NCBI RefSeq assembly: GCF_003732665.1
Contig: NZ_MOBP01000006.1
Span: 372,001 to 436,000, forward strand
Source of the DNA: Pseudomonas frederiksbergensis
Lineage (GTDB): Bacteria > Pseudomonadota > Gammaproteobacteria > Pseudomonadales > Pseudomonadaceae
Direction of reading: 5' to 3'
DNA: 64,000 nucleotides
Numbering within the stretch: position 1 is the first letter of the stretch; every line of letters starts with the position of its first letter. Positions 19,585 to 28,228 of the stretch are shown piece after piece. The notes beneath the pieces were generated by a model, which ran no database searches, was not told the DNA's origin, and worked only from the letters and a program-made list of their open reading frames with translations. The position numbers were made by a program, and so were the translations under genes.

Positions 19585-20946
19585 ATGTTGTTTTTGAGAG
19601 GGTTGAAACCAGCCATGTGCTGGGTTTTTTTGCTCGGCGCGATGGGCTGTGGACAGTGCGCGTGGGCGGCACAATTGATGGCTTATGAGGCGACCGTCAG
19701 CACCATTGAACTGAATGCCGAAGAACAGCAATGGATGCGCGCTCACCCGCAAGTCATCGTGGCATCGAAGCAGTACCCGCTTTACCAGTTCAAGGACGAG
19801 CACGGTCAATGGATCGGTTTGAACATCGATGTGTTGAGCCGCATCAGCGCAATGACGGGGCTGAGTTTCGTCCATGAAGAGTCATTTTCCACCGAGCATT
19901 TGCTTGGTCGCCTGGAAAGCGGCGCGGCGGACATGACCACGACCCTGGCGATGAATGACGAGCGCAAGCTGTTCCTGGATTTCAGCCATGCCTTTGGCGG
20001 TTCTCCCTGGGTGTTGGTCGGGCGGGCCGGGGCTCCGCTTTTACATTCCCTGGAGCAACTGTCGGGACGGATTCTGGTATTGCCGGCCAGGCACGCCATG
20101 GAGCAAACCATTCGGCGTGATTACCCGGCCATCGACTTGCGCACGGTCAAGACCTACGCCGAAGCCAGGGCGCTGGTCGAAAGCGGCGAAGCCTATGCCA
20201 CCATCGAGAACGAAACCGGGGCGCAGCTCTACCCGACCGGGCAGTTGAAGATAGGGCATACGGTAGAGGGGTCGTGGGAAGCCGACCATTTGGCAGTACG
20301 AAAAGGGCAGCCGCAATTGTTGAGCATCCTCAACAAGGCACTCGAAGCGTTCCCGCCGGCCGAGTTGCGGGCCATTCGCCTGAAATGGCTCGATGGCATT
20401 GCCCCCAGACCCACGCTGTCGTTCTGGCAGCGGGCCACCCAGTGGGGCTGTTGGGGCATGTTTATCGTCAGTCTGTTCGGTCTGCTGTCCTTGCTCTGGA
20501 ATCGACGGCTCGCGGCGCTGATCAGGCAGCGCCGGGACGTCGAGAAAGACCTCAGCGATCAACTCGCCTTCCAGTATGCGTTGATCGACGCCATGCCCGA
20601 TCCGATGTTTGTACGTGATCTGCAGGGGCATTTGATCATGTGCAACAAAAGCTATGAGGAGGGCTTGTCGATCCGTTTCGATCAGGTACAGGGGCGGCGA
20701 TTGATCGAGGTCGACGTCCTGCCCAGGGAGACGGCGGAGCTGTTGCACGCCGAGTTCATCGTCCAGCTCGAAACCCGCAAGCCCCGGTTCACCAAACGTC
20801 AGTTGAAGTTCAATAACGGGGTAAGGGATATCTATCAGTGGACGGTGCCGTTTTACGGGGCGGACGGGCAGGTACGCGGGTTGCTGGGCGGATGGACGGA
20901 CATCGGGCGGCGCAAGAGCGAAGGGGAGTGCCAGTGTCCTAAGTGA
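19585..20946 (+). CDS. BvgS/EvgS-like sensor lacking a kinase domain (SBP_bac_3-TM-PAS)
   Basis: 453 residues from the ATG at 19585 (AAGGAAG ribosome-binding site). Order: signal peptide ending near AWA-AQ, periplasmic bacterial solute-binding family 3 domain (about 35-270, with FDFSHAFGGSPW-like hinge region), one membrane segment (about 282-302), a short coiled stretch (RRDVEKDLSDQ) and a PAS domain (about 325-440, ending GLLGGWTDIGRRK). Hybrid sensors of this type normally continue into HisKA, HATPase, receiver and HPt domains; here the frame stops 8-10 residues after PAS and no kinase remnant follows in any frame. It may be a decayed sensor or a ligand-binding partner for another kinase. 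A receiver-only gene follows at 21064. Confidence 0.8.
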   Translation: MLFLRGLKPAMCWVFLLGAMGCGQCAWAAQLMAYEATVSTIELNAEEQQWMRAHPQVIVASKQYPLYQFKDEHGQWIGLNIDVLSRISAMTGLSFVHEESFSTEHLLGRLESGAADMTTTLAMNDERKLFLDFSHAFGGSPWVLVGRAGAPLLHSLEQLSGRILVLPARHAMEQTIRRDYPAIDLRTVKTYAEARALVESGEAYATIENETGAQLYPTGQLKIGHTVEGSWEADHLAVRKGQPQLLSILNKALEAFPPAELRAIRLKWLDGIAPRPTLSFWQRATQWGCWGMFIVSLFGLLSLLWNRRLAALIRQRRDVEKDLSDQLAFQYALIDAMPDPMFVRDLQGHLIMCNKSYEEGLSIRFDQVQGRRLIEVDVLPRETAELLHAEFIVQLETRKPRFTKRQLKFNNGVRDIYQWTVPFYGADGQVRGLLGGWTDIGRRKSEGECQCPK

Positions 20947-21063
20947 GTTTCGGAATTGTCCTATAGGATGCGGCTACTTTTCCGATGGGAGGCTGAAGGA
21001 TGCTGTCCTAGAGTGGTCGACAACTGCGGTGAGAGCCCGCGTGTGTCGTTCCAGAGGCCGCTT

Positions 21064-21471
21064 ATGCGCACGCTGAAAACCCTGATTCTAGAACCCAATC
21101 CATTCCAGATGATTGCGTTGCACCAGATGCTCAACGCCATCGGTGTCTATGACGTGCTCACGGCGCCGTCGATGTCGGCGGCGCTGTGCTCCCTGGGACG
21201 GCGGGGCATGGTGGATATCGCGTTTTGCGATCCGCAACTCAAGGGCGGCGATGGGCTGGCGCTGGTGCGACATCTGGCGGAGCAGCGGGAGGCGCGGGCG
21301 CTGATCCTGCTTGGCAACGTGGTGCCGAGTGTCATGTCGGACGTGCAGGCGATGTTGGCGGACAGCGAGGTGAAACTCCTGGGGCACCTGCACACACCGG
21401 TGTCGGCGGTGTTGATGCGCCGGCTGCTGGACGTCTACCTGCTGGAGTCGATGCTTCAAGCCCGGGCCTGA
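21064..21471 (+). CDS. Stand-alone degenerate response-regulator receiver domain
   Basis: 135 residues, one receiver fold and no output domain. The phospho-acceptor D56 is kept (MVDIAFCDPQLKGGDGLALV), but the acidic pocket at the N-terminus reads LILEPNPFQ (one acid, E10, then Pro), and the conserved Lys near the end is Thr (LGHLHTPVS). The sequence style (NVVPSVMSDVQAML, LGHLHTPV) resembles receivers that in Pseudomonas are fused to EAL or HTH outputs. It may be a phosphate sink, a protein-interaction module or a remnant. It follows the kinase-less sensor by 117 bp on the same strand. Confidence 0.75.
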   Translation: MRTLKTLILEPNPFQMIALHQMLNAIGVYDVLTAPSMSAALCSLGRRGMVDIAFCDPQLKGGDGLALVRHLAEQREARALILLGNVVPSVMSDVQAMLADSEVKLLGHLHTPVSAVLMRRLLDVYLLESMLQARA

Positions 21472-21641
21472 AGACGGCTGTTTTTTCCCTGTCATCTTTG
21501 CGGTGCATGCTCAATTTCCCCAGAGATGCATGTACCGCTGCCATGCGGTATTCAGAACTTTCTTCTCGGGCCAAGGGTCATTAACTGTAGACACGCCCTC
21601 CCAGGCACTTCGTTTTCGGACTATTGAGTGGTGATCGCGAG

Positions 21642-21929
21642 ATGGAAAGTATCAGTCTATTGCTCGGTGAGGCTCTGAGCCCGTATCAAGTTTCGTTGAC
21701 CCCGTCGGGCGCCCATGGTGAATGCCTGGTGACCTTGAAGAATGCCGTCGGCGCGATTGTCGTGGAGCGTGAATTCAATCAGGCGCAGTTGAGCGACAAG
21801 TGGCAACTGACCGATGTCGTCGACGGATTGCATCGTGATGTGCTGATCGCTGAAGGTCGCCTGGAGCCCTGTGTGATCGCGGCGTTGCGCAACGCGGCCC
21901 AGGACAAGATCCTGGCCAATCGAAATTGA
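21642..21929 (+). CDS. DUF3509 protein
   Basis: 95 residues from the ATG at 21642, beginning MESISLLLGEALSPYQVSLT. The DUF3509 family is short, cytoplasmic and essentially restricted to Pseudomonas, with no known function. No motifs or membrane segments. An in-frame TTG 18 bp upstream is possible but less likely. A terminator-like hairpin lies 120 bp downstream. Confidence 0.85.
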   Translation: MESISLLLGEALSPYQVSLTPSGAHGECLVTLKNAVGAIVVEREFNQAQLSDKWQLTDVVDGLHRDVLIAEGRLEPCVIAALRNAAQDKILANRN

Positions 21930-22049
21930 ATTGTTTTTTGTGGGAACCTTCCTGCTCCAAGGTCAGTCAGACCATGTAACAGCAGGATCAAGCATTGTGC
22001 TCCGGTGCTTGTAGCTTGCTGCCACTGGTCTTTATGTAGGCCACGTTTA

Positions 22050-22087
22050 ACCCCGAGTCGTCTCCCCACTTCTCGGGGTTTCTTTTT
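22050..22087 (+). terminator. Rho-independent terminator
   Basis: ACCCCGAG (22050-22057) pairs with CTCGGGGT (22072-22079), then TTCTTTTT. It ends transcripts from the DUF3509 side and also separates that gene from the convergent binding-protein gene. Confidence 0.8.
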
Positions 22088-22099
22088 GCCCGAATTTTG

Positions 22100-23017
22100 T
22101 CATTGCCCGGCCTGTTGATCGAAAAACGCCTTGGCCGCTTCCAGGTAATCGACGCGCCGTTCCGGATCCAGCCAGTCGGCATACGCGTTGGCCAATCGCT
22201 CGTGGGGCAGGGTGCGCAACAGTTGATTGATCTCACTGATGGCTTGCTTGCCCTGGGCGGTATTGGAGCAGCCGATGTAAGTGGAGATGTACTTGCCCGT
22301 GCCCTTGATCGGATAGAACACCAGCTCGTTATCGGCAATTTTTTCTTGCTGGGCCAGGTAGCGGATTTCCGGCCAGTAGCCCAACACCCCCAGCAACCGC
22401 CCCAGGCGCTGCATCTGCAACAGGCTGCCGAGTGCGTCGTTGCCATAATGCAGGGTCAGGGTATTGGCAGGTGCCTGCTTCAATTCGGCGTCGAGGAACT
22501 GCCCGTAACTGCGCTCCGCCACCGCACCGAGCTTCTGGCTGCCATCGGCCAGCAGCGCCGCCAGATCAACTTCCCCGTCCACCAGAAACGGCTCCAGTTG
22601 CGGGCGATCTTCCTGCCGCACCGCAAGGCCATTAGTGACCGCCCGAAACACCGGAATGGAAAACGCGATCCACTGCTCCCGCTCCTTGCTCCAGATCAGC
22701 GAGGGATCACAGGTGAAGGATTCTTCGCGCAGCATCTGCATGCCACGGGCGCGATTGACCCGCATCAGCGTGTGATCGTATTGCGGCATACCGGCGATCA
22801 ACAATGGCATCAGTTGATCGATGACTCCCTGGCCTTTTTGCGGACCCTCGAAGATTGTCACCGGCGGCAAATCCCGCAGCAGCCAGATCAACGTTTCTTT
22901 CGGTTGGGCTCCGGCGGCTGAACTCAATCCGAGCAACAGCGTCAGTACACACGGCCCGCGGGCACGTTTAATGAAGGCTGAAAGCAGGCGCTTCAGTTTA
23001 GATGGCCCCGTCTTCAC
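22100..23017 (-). CDS. Periplasmic solute-binding-like protein (TIGR02285 type)
   Basis: About 305 residues if the GTG at 23017 is the start; ATG alternatives at 23044 and 23080 overlap the upstream CoA-transferase gene more deeply. With the GTG start the protein has a good signal peptide (KLKRLLSAFIKRAR, then a hydrophobic core CVLTLLLGLSS, cleavage near AGA-Q). The remainder is a family 3-type binding fold (about 40-290) of the kind annotated TIGR02285. No permease or ATPase is adjacent, so transport is not implied; such lone proteins may serve sensing. The start is uncertain. Confidence 0.78.
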   Translation of the reverse strand: MKTGPSKLKRLLSAFIKRARGPCVLTLLLGLSSAAGAQPKETLIWLLRDLPPVTIFEGPQKGQGVIDQLMPLLIAGMPQYDHTLMRVNRARGMQMLREESFTCDPSLIWSKEREQWIAFSIPVFRAVTNGLAVRQEDRPQLEPFLVDGEVDLAALLADGSQKLGAVAERSYGQFLDAELKQAPANTLTLHYGNDALGSLLQMQRLGRLLGVLGYWPEIRYLAQQEKIADNELVFYPIKGTGKYISTYIGCSNTAQGKQAISEINQLLRTLPHERLANAYADWLDPERRVDYLEAAKAFFDQQAGQ

Positions 23018-24197
23018 GCAGCTTTGCGATCCGTTCCTTGTCATAGCCAAGATCGTTGAGCACCTGCGCATTGTGTTCACCCAACTGCGGTCCGACCCAT
23101 TCGGACGTGCCGGGTGTCTCAGAGAGTTTCGGCACGATCCCCGGCATCTTGAAGGCTTTGCCGTCCGGCAGCTTGGCCTGCAGGAACATTTCCCGGGCCA
23201 GGTACTGCGGGTCGCTGAACATGTCTTCGGCGCTGAAGATCCGGCTGGCCGGGACGTCGGCCTGGTTCAACTGCTCGATCACGCTGTCCAGTGGCAGCGA
23301 ATTGACCCAGCGATCGATCACCCCATAAATTTCGTCGCGACGGCTGTCGCGGCCATCGTTGCTGGCCAATACCGGGTCGTTGGCCAAATCTTCGCGACCG
23401 ATGATCAGCATGAAGCGCTTGAAGATCGCATCGCCGTTGGCGCCAATCTGCACATGTTTGCCGTCGGCGCTGGTGTGGATGGAGGAGGGCGTGATGCCGG
23501 GCATGATGTTGCCGGTGCGTTCGCGGATAAAACCGAACACATCGAACTCCGGGACCATGCTTTCCATCATCGCGAAAATCGCCTCATACAGCGCCACGTC
23601 CACCACCTGGCCAAGGCCGCCGTTCACCTCGCGATGACGCAGGGCCATCAATGCGCCGATCACACCCCACAGGGCGGCAATCGAATCGCCGATGGAAATC
23701 CCGGTACGCACGGGCGGCCGGTCCTCGAAACCGGTGATGTAGCGCAGGCCGCCCATGGATTCACCGACCGCGCCAAACCCCGGTTGGTCTTTCATCGGTC
23801 CGGTCTGGCCGAAGCCCGACAGGCGCACCATCACCAGTTTCGGATTGAGGGCGTGTAAAACGTCCCACCCCAAGCCGAGCTTTTCCAACACGCCGGGGCG
23901 AAAATTCTCGATCAGGATGTCCGCTTCGCTGAGCAGTTTTTTCAGGATCTCCAGGCCGTCCGGGTGTTTCAGGTTCAAAGTCAGGGACTTCTTGTTGCGC
24001 GCCTGGACGAACCACCACAGCGAGGTGCCTTCATACAATTTGCGCCATTTGCGCAACGGATCACCGCCATCCGGGGATTCGATCTTGATCACTTCAGCGC
24101 CGAACTCGCCGCAAATGCGCGAGGCAAACGGCCCGGCAATCAACGTACCCAATTCGATGACTTTCAGACCTGAGAGCGGTTTTCCGGTGAATGGCAT
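22998..24197 (-). CDS. CaiB/BaiF (family III) CoA-transferase
   Basis: 399 residues with the family fold: LKVIELGTLIAGPFASR near the N-terminus, ENFRPGVLEKLGLG (97-110), RLSGFGQTGPMKDQPGFGAV (125-144) and SISIGDSIAA-like motifs. These enzymes exchange CoA between acyl-CoAs and carboxylates. The usual catalytic Asp (formyl-CoA transferase D169) is expected at PGFD; here it is G142 (PGFGAVGESMGG), a form I believe occurs in one subfamily. The substrate is unknown; no neighbouring acyl-CoA genes. Divergent from yaeQ. Confidence 0.9.
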   Translation of the reverse strand: MPFTGKPLSGLKVIELGTLIAGPFASRICGEFGAEVIKIESPDGGDPLRKWRKLYEGTSLWWFVQARNKKSLTLNLKHPDGLEILKKLLSEADILIENFRPGVLEKLGLGWDVLHALNPKLVMVRLSGFGQTGPMKDQPGFGAVGESMGGLRYITGFEDRPPVRTGISIGDSIAALWGVIGALMALRHREVNGGLGQVVDVALYEAIFAMMESMVPEFDVFGFIRERTGNIMPGITPSSIHTSADGKHVQIGANGDAIFKRFMLIIGREDLANDPVLASNDGRDSRRDEIYGVIDRWVNSLPLDSVIEQLNQADVPASRIFSAEDMFSDPQYLAREMFLQAKLPDGKAFKMPGIVPKLSETPGTSEWVGPQLGEHNAQVLNDLGYDKERIAKLREDGAI

Positions 24198-24343
24198 ACG
24201 GGATCCTGTAGGACAAAGTCGTGTGAGTAGTGCGTTTTAACATAGCCGCGTGTCAGTCGCCCAAAGTTGATGGCCGTCAATTGGTTGATTGCCTACCGCA
24301 TCGGTTAGACTTGCCGCCTTTCCTCGTATCAAGAAGCCCGTTC

Positions 24344-24886
24344 ATGGCCCAGCCGTCCACGACCTACAAGTTTGAACTGAACCTCACCGACCTCGACCGT
24401 AGCGTGTACGAGAGCGTAAAGCAGACCATCGCCCGTCACCCTTCGGAAACCGAAGAACGCATGACCGTGCGCCTGCTGGCCTACGCCTTCTGGTACAACG
24501 AGCAACTGTCGTTTGGTCGAGGTCTGTCAGACGTGGATGAACCGGCCCTGTGGGAAAAGAGCCTGGATGACCGTGTCCTGCACTGGATCGAAGTCGGCCA
24601 GCCGGACGCCGATCGCCTGACCTGGTGCTCACGCCGCACCGAGCGCACCAGCCTGCTGGCCTACGGCAGCCTGCGTGTCTGGGAAACCAAAGTGATCCCG
24701 GCGATCAAGAACCTGAAAAACGTACACATCGCCGCCGTGCCTCAGGACATCCTGGAAACCTTGGCCAAAGACATGCCCCGCGTTATCAAGTGGGACGTGA
24801 TGATCAGCGAAGGGACGATTTTTGTTACCGACGACCGTGGTCAGCACGAAGTCCAATTGCAGTGGCTGAGCGGCGAACGCGGCTGA
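24344..24886 (+). CDS. yaeQ: YaeQ family protein
   Basis: 180 residues, like E. coli YaeQ (181). Begins MAQPSTTYKFELNLTDLDRS and contains LLAYAFWYNEQLSFGRGLSD; the structure is related to PD-(D/E)XK nucleases. The E. coli gene was first picked up as a suppressor affecting RfaH-dependent expression; the true role is unclear. The ATG at 24344 is set by family length. recJ follows 66 bp downstream on the same strand. Confidence 0.93.
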   Translation: MAQPSTTYKFELNLTDLDRSVYESVKQTIARHPSETEERMTVRLLAYAFWYNEQLSFGRGLSDVDEPALWEKSLDDRVLHWIEVGQPDADRLTWCSRRTERTSLLAYGSLRVWETKVIPAIKNLKNVHIAAVPQDILETLAKDMPRVIKWDVMISEGTIFVTDDRGQHEVQLQWLSGERG

Positions 24887-24952
24887 TTTTTCGCCGCTTT
24901 CCCGTTTCACCCGGTTTTATCCTACGTATTCAAGAGAAGCACCTGTCACCCC

Positions 24953-26662
24953 ATGCGCATCGAACCTCGCCTGTTGCCCGACACCCTGCCATTCCTTGGT
25001 GATCTGCCGCCGTTGCTGACCCGTCTGTACGCGGCGCGGGGTGTGCAGAGCGAGGCTGAACTGGACAAGAGCCTGAAGCGCCTGATTCCATTCGAGCAGC
25101 TCAAGGGCATTGACGCGGCGGTTGACCTGTTGGTGACAGCGCTGGAACAGCGTCAGCGGATTCTGATCGTCGGTGATTTCGACGCTGATGGCGCGACCGC
25201 CAGCACCGTCGGCGTGCTCGGCTTGCGCCTGCTCGGCGCGGCGCATGTCGATTATCTGGTGCCGAACCGTTTCGAGTACGGCTACGGCCTGACCCCGGAA
25301 ATCGTCGAGGTGGCGCTGACCCGCACCCCGCAACTGCTGATCACCGTGGACAACGGCATTTCCAGCGTCGAAGGTGTGGCGGCGGCGAAGAAGGCCGGGC
25401 TCAAGGTCTTGGTCACCGATCACCACTTGCCTGGCGATGAACTGCCGCTGGCGGATGCCATCGTCAATCCGAACCAGCCTGGGTGCGAGTTTCCGAGCAA
25501 GGCGCTGGCCGGTGTCGGCGTGATCTTTTACGTGTTGATGGCCCTGCGCGCACGCCTGCGCAGTCTCGGCTGGTACGAGAGCAAGCCGCAGCCGAACATC
25601 GGCGAGTTGCTGGACCTGGTGGCGCTGGGCAGCGTCGCCGACGTGGTGCCGCTGGATGCCAACAACCGGATCCTCGTGCATCAAGGCCTGGAACGGATTC
25701 GCGCCGGGCGTGCGCGGCCGGGGATCAAGGCGATCCTCGAAGTGGCCAAGCGTGAACCGGCGCGCATCACCTCCACCGATCTGGGTTTTATCGTCGGTCC
25801 TCGCTTGAACGCAGCCGGGCGTCTGGACGACATGAGCCTGGGCATCGAATGCCTGCTCACCGAAGACGCCGGCCTCGCCCGGGAAATGGCGGGCCAGCTC
25901 GACGGCATGAACCAGGACCGCAAATCCATCGAGCAAGGCATGCAGCGTGAAGCGCTGGCCCAGCTCAAGGACTTGCCGGTGGAATCGATGCCGTTCGGCT
26001 TGTGCCTGTTCGATCCCGAGTGGCACCAGGGTGTCATCGGCATCCTCGCTTCGCGGATGAAAGAGCGTTATTTCCGCCCGACCATCGCCTTCGCCGATGC
26101 CGGCGATGGCTTGCTCAAGGGCTCGGGGCGTTCGGTTCAAGGCTTCCATATTCGCGACGCCTTGAGTGTGGTGGCGGCGCAGCATCCGAACCTGATCAGC
26201 AAATACGGCGGCCACGCGATGGCGGCCGGTTTGACCTTGCCGGAAGCGAATTTCCCGCTGTTCGCCGAAGCTTTTGACGCAGAAGTGCGTAGGCAATTGC
26301 GCGAAGAAGACCTGACCGGACGCCTGCTGTCGGACGGCACCCTGGCGGTCGAGGAATTCCACCTGGAACTGGCCCGCGCCCTGCGCCACGCCGGGCCTTG
26401 GGGCCAGCACTTCCCGGAGCCGCTGTTCCACGGCGTGTTCCAGTTGGTCGAGCAGCGGGTGGTCGGTGAGCGGCACCTTAAAGTGGTGCTGAAAAGTGAA
26501 TGTGGTTCGGTGAAGCTGGATGGCATCGCTTTTGGGATTGACCGCGATATCTGGCCGAATCCGACCATCAAGTGGGTGGAATTGGCCTACAAACTCGACC
26601 TCAACGAGTTTCGCGGGAATGAGACGGTGCAGTTGATGATTGCTCACATCGAGCCGCGGTGA
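24953..26662 (+). CDS. recJ: Single-stranded-DNA-specific exonuclease RecJ
   Basis: 5'-3' ssDNA exonuclease in RecF-pathway recombination and mismatch repair. 569 residues. DHH-family motifs in order: IVGDFDADGATAS (I), ITVDNGISS, VTDHHLPG (III), then NPNQPGC and the DHHA1 motif SKYGGHAMAAGLTL. The C-terminal OB-type domain is present. Normal family length, no damage. Confidence 0.97.
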   Translation: MRIEPRLLPDTLPFLGDLPPLLTRLYAARGVQSEAELDKSLKRLIPFEQLKGIDAAVDLLVTALEQRQRILIVGDFDADGATASTVGVLGLRLLGAAHVDYLVPNRFEYGYGLTPEIVEVALTRTPQLLITVDNGISSVEGVAAAKKAGLKVLVTDHHLPGDELPLADAIVNPNQPGCEFPSKALAGVGVIFYVLMALRARLRSLGWYESKPQPNIGELLDLVALGSVADVVPLDANNRILVHQGLERIRAGRARPGIKAILEVAKREPARITSTDLGFIVGPRLNAAGRLDDMSLGIECLLTEDAGLAREMAGQLDGMNQDRKSIEQGMQREALAQLKDLPVESMPFGLCLFDPEWHQGVIGILASRMKERYFRPTIAFADAGDGLLKGSGRSVQGFHIRDALSVVAAQHPNLISKYGGHAMAAGLTLPEANFPLFAEAFDAEVRRQLREEDLTGRLLSDGTLAVEEFHLELARALRHAGPWGQHFPEPLFHGVFQLVEQRVVGERHLKVVLKSECGSVKLDGIAFGIDRDIWPNPTIKWVELAYKLDLNEFRGNETVQLMIAHIEPR

Positions 26663-26665
26663 CCC

Positions 26666-26741
26666 CTTCGCGAGCAAGCCCGCTCCCACATTGATTTTGC
26701 GCACGACTCAGATCCACTGTGGGAGCGGGCTTGCTCGCGAA
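26666..26741. repeat. REP pair (main family, copy 6)
   Basis: CTTCGCGAGCAAGCCCGCTC... from about 26666 and the inverted arm ending at 26741, directly after the recJ stop. The remaining 200 bp to the next gene shows no clear site. Confidence 0.95.
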
Positions 26742-26941
26742 AGCGATCTCCCACGCGCCAAATATCCCCGGAACCCTCCCTCATCCCCCGTTGTCGACTA
26801 GGCTCTAAGCACTGCTTGATTGGCCTTGTGACGTCTTGTCGAATTTTTTACCCGCGGGGGCGGGTGTTGCACCTTTTCCTGTCACTCGTCGACTTTTCAA
26901 ACAGAACCCTGGAGCCTGCCCACTGATTCGAGAGGTGCCCC

Positions 26942-28048
26942 ATGAGTCTGCTGCTTGAACCCTATACCCTTCGCCAATTGACCCTGCTCAACCGCATCGC
27001 CGTATCACCGATGTGCCAGTACTCCAGCGTCGATGGCCTGGCCAATGACTGGCACCTGGTCCACCTCGGCAGCCGCGCGGTCGGCGGGGCCGGTCTGATT
27101 TTTACCGAAGCCACGGCGGTCACCGCCGATGGTCGCATTACCGCCGAAGACCTCGGCCTGTGGAATGACGAACAGATCGAACCGCTGCAGCGCATCACCC
27201 GGTTTATCGCTGCCCAAGGCGCGGTGGCTGGTATTCAACTGGCCCACGCCGGCCGCAAGGCCAGCACCCATCGCCCGTGGATTGGCAAGCACGGCAGCGT
27301 CAAACCTGACGATGGCGGCTGGACCCCGGTCGGGCCTTCGCCGATTGCTTTCGACCCTCAGCACACTCCGCCCAAGCAGCTCGACGAGGGGCAGATTGCC
27401 GAAGTCATCCAGGCCTTTGTCGAAGCGGCCCAGCGGGCGCTGACCGCCGGTTTCAAAGTGGTCGAGATCCATGCGGCCCACGGTTACTTGCTGCACCAGT
27501 TCCTGTCGCCCTTGAGCAATCAACGGCGCGATCAATATGGTGGCTCGTTCGAAAATCGCATTCGCCTGGTGCTGCAAGTCACCGAAGCGGTGCGTGCGGT
27601 CTGGCCTGAAGAGTTGCCGTTGTTCGTGCGTGTGTCGGCCACTGACTGGGTGGAGGATGGCTGGAACCCGGATGAAACCGTGGAACTGGCGCGACGCCTC
27701 AAGGACTTGGGCGTGGACTTGATTGACGTCTCGTCGGGCGGCACGGCGGCCAATGCGGAAATTCCTACAGGACCGGGTTATCAAACCCGCTTCGCTGAGC
27801 GCGTGCGTAAGGAGTCCGGCATCGCCACCGGCACCGTGGGCATGATTACCGAGCCGGCGCAGGCTGAGCACATTCTGCGGACCTGTCAGGCGGACATCAT
27901 CTTCCTGGCCCGGGAGCTGCTGCGCGATCCGTACTGGCCGCTGCACGCCGATGATGACCTGGGCGGGCGCAAAGCGGTGTGGCCGGCGCAGTATCAGCGG
28001 GCGACCCATCGGGACCAGCCGATTCATGAGTCTGATTTGCGCGACTGA
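26942..28048 (+). CDS. Old Yellow Enzyme family NADPH:flavin oxidoreductase (YqjM/XenA type)
   Basis: 368 residues forming the FMN-binding TIM barrel of ene-reductases. Thermophilic-like/YqjM features: SPMCQYSS with C25 and Y27 near FMN, LAHAGRKAST, and the substrate-binding EIHAAHGYLLHQFLSPLSNQ. Members reduce activated C=C bonds or nitro compounds (xenobiotic reductase A in Pseudomonas). The physiological substrate is unknown. A GAGAGGTG ribosome-binding site precedes the ATG; a terminator follows the gene. PA3723 occupies the same position in P. aeruginosa as I recall it. Confidence 0.93.
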   Translation: MSLLLEPYTLRQLTLLNRIAVSPMCQYSSVDGLANDWHLVHLGSRAVGGAGLIFTEATAVTADGRITAEDLGLWNDEQIEPLQRITRFIAAQGAVAGIQLAHAGRKASTHRPWIGKHGSVKPDDGGWTPVGPSPIAFDPQHTPPKQLDEGQIAEVIQAFVEAAQRALTAGFKVVEIHAAHGYLLHQFLSPLSNQRRDQYGGSFENRIRLVLQVTEAVRAVWPEELPLFVRVSATDWVEDGWNPDETVELARRLKDLGVDLIDVSSGGTAANAEIPTGPGYQTRFAERVRKESGIATGTVGMITEPAQAEHILRTCQADIIFLARELLRDPYWPLHADDDLGGRKAVWPAQYQRATHRDQPIHESDLRD

Positions 28049-28064
28049 CTGCTGCCGTAAAAAC

Positions 28065-28096
28065 AAAAAGCCCCGGCTGAGTTGGTCGAGGCTTTT
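28065..28096 (+). terminator. Terminator after the OYE gene
   Basis: AAAAGCC (28066-28072) and GGCTTTT (28090-28096) enclose a mismatched GC stem. It lies 17 bp after the stop. Confidence 0.75.
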
Positions 28097-28134
28097 GCGT
28101 TTCTGAAGCGGGATTTTTGTTGTCGGTCAGGCCG

Positions 28135-28203
28135 TCTTCGCGGGCAAGCCCGCTCCCACAGGGGAATGCATTCCAAATGTGGGAGCGGGCTTGCTCGCGA
28201 AGA
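28135..28203. repeat. REP pair (copy 7), one arm hybrid
   Basis: Left arm TCTTCGCGGGCAAGCCCGCT combines the CGGGC of the variant type with the AAGCCCGCT of the main type; right arm GTGGGAGCGGGCTTGCTCGC is main type, ending at 28203. Between the convergent OYE and opgD genes. The inter-arm GGGGAATGCATTCC is itself palindromic. Confidence 0.9.
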
Positions 28204-28228
28204 GGCCAGCCCAAACAACCCCCTGATA

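Noticed and set aside
20947..21063. Possible frameshifted kinase domain after the PAS sensor
   Set aside because: I read all three frames: no His-box, N-box or G-box remnants, only 117 bp, so it is not a simple frameshift.
24917..26704. 595-residue minus-strand frame over recJ
   Set aside because: Mirror of recJ codons; recJ has full DHH/DHHA1 motifs, the antisense frame has none.
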